Below, piece after piece: positions 56,936-64,000 of a stretch of 64,000 nt of DNA. The stretch is from Lepidostoma basale (taxonomy: Eukaryota; Arthropoda; Insecta; Trichoptera; Lepidostomatidae), in contig JAHDVF020000177.1 in assembly GCA_022606425.2 (NCBI GenBank), positions 186,001-250,000 on the forward strand. Reading direction: 5' to 3'. The number at the start of each line of letters is the position of its first letter. Position 1 is the stretch's first letter. The notes under the pieces are model-generated. The model had not been told where the DNA came from, did no database searches, and saw only the letters and a program-made list of their open reading frames with translations. Both the position numbers and the translations under genes were made by a program.

Positions 56936-57507
56936 AACACCAAATTGCTCTATTTTTGTTTTCTACACTTCTGTCATACAACAATAATCATAACAAAATT
57001 CAAAATTAGATTTAGAATCAGAATAAAATTCAAAGAAGTATTCCTCTCTCGCTCTCTTGCATTCAAAATATTCTCGTACTCTTTCTTGATGACATCCGGA
57101 ATTTACCTTTTTATATTATGATGATGTTTTCCTGTATTTTTGCCTATTTATATTATGATAATGTTCTTCTTTATTGATGTCAATTTTAACGATGTACAAT
57201 GGAGATAGACCTCTTTGGATGCAGTTATAGCAAATTCGTGAATACTCTTACAATCAGAGCAACAAAAAAATAACTGCCATAGTTATATTTATATGCTATA
57301 CACAATTTATATCCAGCTAAACTCTCTCTCGTCAAAACCCGTCAAAAAAATTATTACGTGCACATTTTCCACCAGTGCATTTCCGACAATGCGCTTGTCC
57401 GAAAATACTTTCATCATAAGACATGATTATTGATTGGTTAAAATTTGCATTTTTAATGTTTCTAATAACTTATCACCGCGGCTTTTTATATAACATAAAT
57501 TTATAAC
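56936..57507. other. gene-free intronic stretch containing repeat O copy 2
   Basis: 57203-57295 (ACCTCTTTGGATGCAGTTAT, GCAAATTCGTGAATACTC) matches 17388-17475. Otherwise A/T-rich. Confidence 0.4.
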
Positions 57508-57690
57508 TAAATAACTAACTAACCATCACGCCGTCTCCCCGGAGGGGTAGGCAGAAAGAATGGAACGCCACACTGTTCTGTCCTGACACACTTCTCTCGT
57601 TTCCTCTACATTCATACATCTTGTCATGCACGCACGTCAATTTATCCGACTCCTCACGTGACCGACATTTAATATTTGATTGATCAATCA
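57508..57690 (-). mobile_element. RTE-A LINE 3' end
   Basis: ACTAACTAACC, ATCACGCCGTCTCCCCGGAG, GTCATGCACGCACGTCAATT, GTGACCGACATTTAATATTT. Confidence 0.85.
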
Positions 57691-57789
57691 ATTGAAATCA
57701 ATCAATCTAAATTATGTGTCTTTCATTGTGTACTTAACTGAATAAATGAACAACTTATAATATCAAAATAATTTAAAAACACTTTTCCT

Positions 57790-57955
57790 TGTTTATACAC
57801 CACTTTACTTTTGTCAAACCAGCTAGTTTCACTCTCGCCGGAGCTTTGTCAGGTTCACAAAACAGTTTTTTTTTGGAACTCTGACGAAGCTCCAGCGAGA
57901 ACGAAACCGGTTGGTTTGACAAAAATAAAGTGGTGTATAACAAATACAAGTATAT
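57790..57955. repeat. foldback repeat family J (variant)
   Basis: Arms TTTATACACCACTTTACTTT, TGTCAAACCAGCTAGTTTC, TCGCCGGAGCTTTGTCAG, and complement CTGACGAAGCTCCAGCGAGA, CGAAACCGGTTGGTTTGACA. Confidence 0.88.
57881..57912 (+). ncRNA. hammerhead-like motif in foldback J variant
   Basis: CTGACGA, extra A, imperfect stem II GCTC/GAG, GAAA, palindromic ACCGGT, T. Flanks AACT and GGTT pair as stem I with one G-T wobble. Opposite arm has CTGACAA. Confidence 0.38.
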
Positions 57956-57994
57956 ACTGTTTCTTGAAGAGTGTTGTAAAATTCCACATTCAAT

Positions 57995-58430
57995 AATTAA
58001 TGCTAATGAAAACGACTGTTTTCTAGAAATTTTATTATAAATTGTGGGAATGACGTGTTTCGCCATTCAAAGTTATTTTCTTATTTTTTAAACATTTGAT
58101 AATGTCTTAGAAAGGCGAAACATATCAATCCCATAAATTATAATAAAGCTTCTAGAAAATATACGTTTATATTTGTATTAATAACATGTAAAAGTAATTA
58201 ATATGAATGAAAACGTCTGTCTTCTAGGATTTTTATTATATTTTAGATGGAATGACATATTTCGCACTTCTAAGGCATTATCATTTGATAATGCCATAGA
58301 ACGGCGAAACATGTCATTTTTTTTAAATATAATAAAACTTCTAGAAGACGAACGTTTTCATTCATATCAATTATTTAATTTGGATTTTAACATCATTGTT
58401 CAAGAAACAGTAAACAAGTAAAGGTGTTTT
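57995..58430. repeat. two adjacent foldback H copies
   Basis: First copy 57995-58185 (GAAAACGACTGTTTTCTAGA, TGACGTGTTTCGCCATTC, AGGCGAAACATATCAATCCC). Second copy 58200-58430 (GAAAACGTCTGTCTTCTAGG, CGGCGAAACATGTCATTTTT), ending CATTGTTCAAGAAACAGTAA. Confidence 0.82.
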
Positions 58431-59644
58431 TAAATTATTTTTAATAAAGCCACACCACAAAATAAGTGCTTCATACAAAAGTATAACTCCTAATAAAGAT
58501 GGTTTATTTCTTCTTCCCGTGGTTTTAGCATATTGGTGATGTATATGTATATGTATATTAAACAGCTAATCCAGAGATATATTTAGAACAGGGTACTATC
58601 GAATTTTCTAGAGATCTTTCTAGAATTAAATCTATGGATTATGATTAATAAACACATGATGTATCTCGATCAAAACACGACACACGAGTTTCTACATAAT
58701 AATCTCTCCGGTTTTTCAAGTCTCAGATCGGCACAGCATTACTGTCAAACAATGTCTCGAGAGATATGCATTTTAGAAAGAAAGGAAACCCACTGCGGCG
58801 TTAAGTGTTCGGTATTAAAATACTGCTCAACAAGCTTGAAATGGAGGCGAGATAGCATCCAGTATTTGACGATTCTCGGTAATCAATGGATCTTCAACGG
58901 CGAGCACTCGGAAACCAAAAATAATTATCACCACTATCGTCCGAAATCTTCCTTAGCTGCACGGGATTCGCCCACAAATACGTAATTTTTATTACGGTGT
59001 ATTAATTAACAAAAAATTCTTCAGCTTATTTTTGTTAATCTCCCAAAGAAGCACATACGAGGAATAACTCCTCATACGAAAGTCCGAATCTAAATTCCAT
59101 ATATTATCTGTGGAATTACCGCCGAGGTACCTGCCTATATTTTTGAGAGAATTGTTAATACTTTTAAATTTACTATCGTGTTTAAACTCTCGTAAACTGT
59201 TAATTTAAATGGTTATAAAAAGCAAACTTATCTATGTTATTTTAATTGGACGGAGCGCATTTTCAGTTTCGTTTATATTCTGTGTTTTATAATCTGGCCG
59301 TAAGTGTTTTACGAGCGGCGGCTATTTATGTGCGAGCTCTTCTTATTCCGAGTATTTCAATTATTTATCTATAAACTGTGGCGCTGTCGGTATTTACCTA
59401 ATTCCTGGTCCACTTGCCGGGACAATGCCCTGCCCGAATATCTCCATTGTGCTGTGGGAATTCGTCAGATTAGTGGAATGAAAGACGAATTCACTCGGAA
59501 CAATGCTTCAAATGAGGCTCATATTACACGTATTTTTTAAAATTGCTACATAAAATATTGTTCTTTTAGGCACTTATATGTGAATATGTATAAATAAATT
59601 GTACCATTTGAATAATTGTTTAAAAACTTTGTAATTGAACAATA
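58431..59644. other. long repeat-free intronic region, candidate regulatory DNA
   Basis: 58640-59000 and 59040-59560 are balanced and unique-looking; frames of 114 and 78 codons (58641-58985, 59304-59540) have no recognised family. AGATAA sites on the complement at 59228-59233 and 59365-59370. It adjoins the first visible GATA exon, where an intronic enhancer would be plausible. Confidence 0.35.
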
Positions 59645-59775
59645 CTTTTTTTTTTTTTCACAAAAATTTTCGGGACACAGATACTCTTCGTCGGTGTACT
59701 ATAGTTCTACACTGAAGAATAGCGTAGGTGGCCCGAAGTACGTCTATGAAAAGTGAAAAATAGTTTATTGAAAAT
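59645..59775. repeat. small foldback repeat
   Basis: CACAAAAATTTTCGGGACAC, AGATACTCTTCGTCGGTGTA versus TACACTGAAGAATAGCGTAG, GTGGCCCGAAGTACG. CTGAAGA present, GAAAC replaced by GAAGT. Confidence 0.5.
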
Positions 59776-59864
59776 ACAAAGTTATTAAAAATTATTCAAA
59801 AGTGATTTCACATCACAAAATAATAGCGAATATACGTAACAATTATAATATATGTGACAATTAA

Positions 59865-60128
59865 CTATCTACCTGCTGTCTGCCACACCGAAGATCCCAT
59901 ATTCAATTCCCGGAGATTATTATGTGATTCTCACACTGTCTTTGGTCTGGTGTAGAATTCACGTGACAATAAAATTGCGTTAAATTAGCTACCTAACACA
60001 CGTGATGAGTATCAATATAATAACTAATCCTTTTTATATCGATTAGGCTCGCACTGTGAAGAGCTATTTAATAAAATAATAATAATTAACCTTCACCATG
60101 GATACGCTTAAGAAAATAAAGCAACGTT
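59865..60128 (+). mobile_element. tRNA-derived SINE, family T, eroded head
   Basis: CTGCCACACCGAAGATCCCA, TATTCAATTCCCGGAG, body GTCTGGTGTAGAATTCACGT, to CAAAATAATAATAATTAACC-type tail and unique flank. Confidence 0.75.
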
Positions 60129-60275
60129 AAATTAGCTACCTAGCACATGTGATGAGAATCAATATCCTAATCCTGTTTACATCGATTAGGCTCGCGCTGT
60201 AATGATGTGAAGAGCTATTTAACAAAATAATAATAATTAACCTTCACCATGGATATGCTTAAGAAAATAAGGCAA
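60129..60275 (+). repeat. tandem duplication of the SINE-T 3' half plus flank
   Basis: AATTAGCTACCTAGCACATG to ATGCTTAAGAAAATAAGGCA repeats 59982-60128, including about 40 bp of non-SINE flank (CCTTCACCATGGATA). About 147 bp unit, a few differences. Confidence 0.7.
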
Positions 60276-60493
60276 CGGTTAGTGGGTTAGACGTGAACTA
60301 CTGAAGTATGAATACGAGTATGTCCGTTAGAAATCAAGTGGGACGAAAACAGAACATCACAACGAACGTGGTTAATATTGTATTATAGAATGCGATGCCG
60401 TTAGTGTGACAAGACATGTAGGGTGGGGGGCGGTGAGCCCCGAAGTTAGTGGCCGCGCGAGGCGGTGCGGTGCTCTAACGGGGGGTCGCTCAC

Positions 60494-60940
60494 CGGCGCT
60501 GGTGCGGGACTTGGCGCGCGGCTTGTGGGGCGAGGCGGCGCGCGGCGCGTACAGCGGCGGGGCGGGATAGGGCGGGTAGCCGGAGTCGTAGCCCGCGTAG
60601 GGCTCGCCGCCTTGCGCACCTTCGCGCTGCTTGGCCGCCTGCGCCGCGCACGCCAGCATGGGCTTCACGTCCGAGCCCTGGTCCTGCGACGGCTGCTGCT
60701 GCTGCTGCATGAAGGCCACGGACATGGCGGCCGCGTGCGCCACGGCGGCCTGGTAGTCCGTGGCGGACGGTACGCTGTCCGGCGTAGCGTCCTTGGGCGG
60801 CGTGGGCGGGAACGAGAAGAGCGGGTGCGGCCCGGGCGCGCCCGCCGGCTTGTCCTCCTGGTACCCCCACGGCTTGTCCAGCCACGGCAGCGGCGCGTGG
60901 AAGTGCGGCCGGCACACCTGAGCGCCCCCCGAGCGCGGAC
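60494..60940 (-). CDS. srp: serpent-type GATA factor, exon encoding the Pro/Ala/Gln-rich region N-terminal to the fingers
   Basis: A 447-nt, very G+C-rich exon in A+T-rich surroundings. The acceptor is TTGGTTGTGCAG at 60941 and the donor is GCCG|GTGAGC after 60494. It enters with two bases finishing a codon and leaves in phase 1, giving 148 whole codons without a stop. The frame starts PRSGGAQVCRPHFHAPLPWL. It continues with FSFPPTPPKDATPDS (about residues 40-55), a run of five Gln after SVAFM, a Tyr/Pro-rich stretch (YDSGYPPYPAPPLYAP) and basic PHKPRAKSRTSA at the junction. The FSFPPTPPKD and QVCRPHFH blocks match what I know of insect Serpent proteins and separate it from pannier and GATAe. 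The region is probably disordered and transactivating. The opposite strand also has a long open frame, an artefact of the base composition. Confidence 0.88.
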
Positions 60941-61059
60941 CTGCACAACCAAATTACCTCCTGTCAACTACAAACTTACAATGAAACAAATCAACAAGAG
61001 ACAATTGGAGACTGGACATTACAAAGGTATCAAGTATCAGAAAAACTCCCGAATAAGTT

Positions 61060-61400
61060 AATTAATAAAAACGAAAACGTCTGTTTTCTAAAAGTTATAT
61101 TATAATTTATGGTATTGTCATGTTTCGCCTTTCTAAGCCATTATCAAATGTCAGGAAGGCGAAACATGTCATTCCCATAAATTATAATAAAACTTCTACA
61201 AAAGAGACATTTTCTTTCGTATTCATTATTTAATATCGAGATAATCATTGTACAAGAAATAATGTACACAAATAAGTTCTATTTTGTTTCTTGATTAATA
61301 CGATTGAAAACGTCTGTTTTATAGAAGTTATATTATAATTTATAGGAATGACATGTTTCGTCTTTCTAATATACTCGTATTATCAAATATCAAAACAGAC
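61060..61400. repeat. foldback H copy followed by a half copy
   Basis: 61060-61270: GAAAACGTCTGTTTTCTAAA, CATGTTTCGCCTTTCTAAGC, AGGCGAAACATGTCATTCCC. 61295-61400: GAAAACGTCTGTTTTATAGA, ACATGTTTCGTCTTTCTAAT only. Confidence 0.78.
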
Positions 61401-62149
61401 ACCTTCATTCATATTAATTATTCAATGTAGATTCATACCTTGTTTAAAATCCTTATTTGCTATTAAAGAAAGATTATCCTTATTTGCTATTAACTTATGC
61501 AATATTTTATCACAGTTGGGAATAAATGCAATAATTTCACTGCGATTCTATAAAAGGTAAAACAAATGTCATTTGACGCCACTCTGTACTTGTGAAACAT
61601 TTACAATCAATCCTGATAATGAAAGATTGCGTTTGGAAAAAAAATGGATATGCAAAACAAAATTTCTCTTATTAAATATAGTTTTATTATGCAATCCAAC
61701 ACTTGATATTAATTTAAACATTTGGAATTATTGAAACAAGTTATGTGGAATACAAAATTCAATATGCCTATAATATCGAAGTGTCGATGAAAAATATGTT
61801 ATTAATAAAATATACATTGAAGCGATAATATAGTTATTGAGCTGCCATTAGTTTATCCGAAGCAATCAATCAATTGAATGGGTGTAATAAAATTTTTAAT
61901 TTAAAATTTAATCATTATTTGTTAGCACAAAAACTCAAATAAAGTTCTAAGCCGGCAGGTACTCGAACCTAAACAATTAAATCGGCATATTAATTTATTT
62001 TTATTGACAATTTTATTAACCGATACAATACACCGTTATAAAATGTAATCGATTACCAGCCATCATTTTAAAAATGAGCATTTCTATAAACAACAACGTC
62101 ATGTGAATATAATCCGATGGCTAATCATTATACAACAGCAGCAAACCAT
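61401..62149. other. gene-free A+T-rich stretch
   Basis: Nothing recognised. It lies where a 5' exon of the GATA gene might be expected; none is seen. Confidence 0.4.
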
Positions 62150-62243
62150 CACGCTATTTCACAAGATTCCTCCACATTCATACAGCGAGTCATACACGCA
62201 CGTGGACTCTTGTGACTTTTAACATGGCCGACATTTCAAATTT

Positions 62244-62601
62244 GCCATTGTTTTGGCCGAAACACTATGATACTTCAACATTATTACTGTTAAAATTCAA
62301 AACACTGTTATAATATCACAATTTCTTTTTATTTACTGAGTGTCGCGACAGCTGTTTCGCCAACGAATGTTGGCATCATCGGGTGTTACAATAAACTTTA
62401 TTGAGAGTTTATTTAGAGTTTATTGTATCATTTATTTAGAGTACATACGAGTATATTGTTTATTGTAATTTTTTGTACATATAACACTTTATTTAGAGCT
62501 TATTGTACCACCTGATGATGCCAACATCGGTTGGCGAAACAGCTGTCGCGACACTCGTTAAATAAAAGTGTTAAAGTTAAGGTTTTAAATTTTAACAGTA
62601 A
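62244..62601. repeat. foldback repeat family I, complete copy with 10-bp target duplication
   Basis: 358 bp between TTTCAAATTT at 62234-62243 and 62602-62611. Removing it restores the RTE-A sequence. Starts GCCATTGTTTTGGCCGAAAC and ends AAATTTTAACAGTAA. The loop between arms holds three TTTATTTAGAG-type repeats. Confidence 0.88.
62512..62547 (+). ncRNA. hammerhead-like motif in foldback I
   Basis: CTGATGA, extra T, perfect stem GCCAAC/GTTGGC, GAAA, palindromic ACAGCTGT, C. Opposite arm (62347-62382, minus) has CCGATGA. Confidence 0.4.
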
Positions 62602-62880
62602 TTTCAAATTTGATTAATTTGATCATGCCAAGTTTTGATCGGTTTCCCACGACTCCGTATCGTTAAGGTAAACTTTCTAAACCATTATTTCTTCGTCCAT
62701 GCATTTCATATGTCCAAACCAATGCGGTGATCCTATCATAATTTTAACGTACATCGTTTTACTATACATCTAAGTGATCTCATCTCTACCGCATTCATTC
62801 TACTTTCATCCTTCTTCTGCCAGTTTATTGCTTCACTTTCATACTATAACTCCATTGTGCGCGACCATTTTTGCTTTCAT

Positions 62881-63344
62881 TGATAAATATTTGTAACCAA
62901 TAACCGAATCATTATAATTTAATTTATCCGCCTCATACGTATAAACTATTATTATGTTCCCGCGTCTCTTCCATTGTCGTGTCACGATAACACAGAGCGC
63001 TGATTCGTCCTCGGTAGAAACTCCCAACCAATCGGCTGCCCCCTACGCGGAGGGGAGAAGACCCCTACTTCCCTTAATTCATTTATTCCTGCAATTATTT
63101 GTAAAAACATATGTCAGACCTCAAGCTCTCCATGATTTTGTGACCCTAAAGTGCTCACATAGCGTGAACTGAGAAAATTGCTAGCTACATACTGTCACTA
63201 ATAACTTTCTACATACATACTCGTATATTCTATTAGCTATCAAGACTTTGTGTTACTTGAAAATTATTTTCTGGATCCAGATAATAAAAAAAACGTTAAA
63301 ATTATAATATAATATATCCAGAAAATAATCATTAATTTGCACTT
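62881..63344. other. gene-free stretch
   Basis: 62950-63070 is balanced (CGATAACACAGAGCGCTGAT, CCCCCTACGCGGAGGGGAGA). Short frames only. Remainder A/T-rich. Confidence 0.3.
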
Positions 63345-63387
63345 TTGCTTAAGCAATGGAACTTGTGATGAACGTGTCAAAGTCTAA

Positions 63388-64000
63388 ATGGTATTTGAAA
63401 AGGAAGAATGTAAGACGGATTGTGAAATAAGTGCAAACGGTGAGAAATTAGAGCAAGTTACCAAATTCGTTTATCTGGGAAGCATGTTTACAAGAGATGG
63501 AAGAATGGAGGAAGATATCGGAAGAAGGGTTGGAGCTGGAAACAAAATAAATGGTGTACTCAAAGTCATTACTGCAAATAGAAATATATCGACTGAAGCA
63601 AAGATGGAAGTGCACAATGGAGTTCTAGTCCCGACCCTTATGTATGGAAGTGAAGCTTGGCTTTGGCAGAAGAAGAATGAAAGTAGGATAAATGCCGTAG
63701 AAATGAAATCACTAAGAAGAATGTGCGGAAAAACAATGTACGATAGAATATCCGATGATGAAGTAAGAAAGGAATGTAAGGCAGATGAATGCGTGATAAA
63801 TAAAATTAAGAAAGGGTCATTAAGATGGTTTGGACATATGGAACGAATGGATGAGGGAAGAATGGTTAAAAAGATATATACAATTAGTGTGAATGGGAAA
63901 AGAAGTCGAGGAAGGCCAAGGAAGACATGGCATGACCAAATTAATCAATTACTGAAAGGCGGCCATGTTCGAAGTAGGAACAATCGACAAGCGCGCATTA
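63388..64000 (+). CDS. RTE-type reverse transcriptase C-terminal region (family A'), partial, runs off the right edge
   Basis: Open from ATG 63388 to the window edge, 204 codons with no stop. In order: FVYLGSMFTRDGRMEEDIG (C-terminal part of the RT/thumb region), VHNGVLVPTLMYGSEAW, INAVEMKSLRRMCG, GSLRWFGHMERMDEGRMVKK, RSRGRPRKTWHDQIN and GGHVRSRNNR. This block order is typical of the 3' end of RTE-clade retrotransposon proteins. Related sequence upstream (from about 63345) is out of frame, so the copy is probably 5'-truncated or frameshifted. It is the longest intact frame of the family here and of variant A' (KRSRGRP, LLKGGHVRSRNN), unlike the commoner A copies (RNRGRP, ILNVGHVRSRKN). Family assignment by recognition only. 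Confidence 0.75.
   Translation, partial: MVFEKEECKTDCEISANGEKLEQVTKFVYLGSMFTRDGRMEEDIGRRVGAGNKINGVLKVITANRNISTEAKMEVHNGVLVPTLMYGSEAWLWQKKNESRINAVEMKSLRRMCGKTMYDRISDDEVRKECKADECVINKIKKGSLRWFGHMERMDEGRMVKKIYTISVNGKRSRGRPRKTWHDQINQLLKGGHVRSRNNRQARI

Larger units (their letters stand above)
62150..62880 (-). mobile_element. RTE-A LINE 3' end split by a foldback I insertion
   Basis: 62150-62243 (AACCATCACGCTATTTCACA, CATACACGCACGTGGACTC, ACATGGCCGACATTTC) continues at 62602-62880 (TTTGATTAATTTGATCATGC, GATCTCATCTCTACCGCATT, CTTTCATCCTTCTTCTGCCA). Confidence 0.82.

Noticed and set aside
60490..60967. Two further minus-strand frames over the GATA exon
   Set aside because: Other-frame shadows; only the frame with QVCRPHFH and FSFPPTPPKD joins in phase to the zinc-finger exon.
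60465..61061. 198-codon plus-strand frame (Arg/Gly-rich)
   Set aside because: Exact antisense of the G+C-rich GATA exon; open because of base composition. The minus strand has matching splice sites and family motifs.

Overview
This is an A+T-rich nuclear insect window, roughly two-thirds A+T by eye. It is most likely from a moth or butterfly (Lepidoptera). The order is inferred from the serpent/GATA-beta-like protein, the long introns and the mix of RTE-type LINEs, tRNA-derived SINEs and foldback repeats; no single feature proves it.

Host gene. The only host gene I can support lies on the minus strand, between about 45.6 kb and 60.9 kb. It is a GATA transcription factor of the serpent (srp, GATA-beta) type. 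Three exons are visible in transcription order: 60940-60494 (a long Pro/Ala/Gln-rich activation region), 48139-47997 and 45753-45608. The last encodes the N-terminal GATA zinc finger. The second and third exons share the same entry phase (1) and exit phase (0). Each can be spliced directly after 60494, so they look like alternative, probably mutually exclusive, exons giving proteins with or without the N-finger. The 5' exons lie off the right edge. The C-finger exon was not found in positions 1-45607, so it is off the left edge or too divergent for me to see.

Mobile DNA. The rest is mostly repeat-derived. (i) RTE-type non-LTR retrotransposon 3' ends: family A with variant A', about 30 fragments, ending in (GTTA)n; B, ending in GAA repeats; and C, D and M. 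Nearly all are 5'-truncated. One A' copy at the right edge is open for 204 codons. (ii) A CR1/Jockey-like LINE end at 26.5-27.1 kb. (iii) tRNA-derived SINEs: T, with a perfect B box, and N. There is also a composite carrying an RTE-A tail and a short T/A-tailed element, S2. (iv) A piggyBac-like element with perfect 18-bp inverted repeats, TTAA duplications and a relic of the transposase Cys-rich domain, containing a nested RTE-B. (v) Several foldback families (E, F, G, H, I, J, K). Several of these carry a hammerhead-ribozyme-like core.

Between the repeats are islands of more balanced composition with no recognisable protein, for example at 0.9-1.3, 3.1-3.5, 8.6-9.25, 10.1-10.5, 23.3-23.95, 27.2-27.5, 28.6-29.5, 40.2-40.8, 51.7-52.1, 55.8-56.2 and 58.6-59.5 kb. 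They may be conserved regulatory DNA around the GATA gene, but this is untested.
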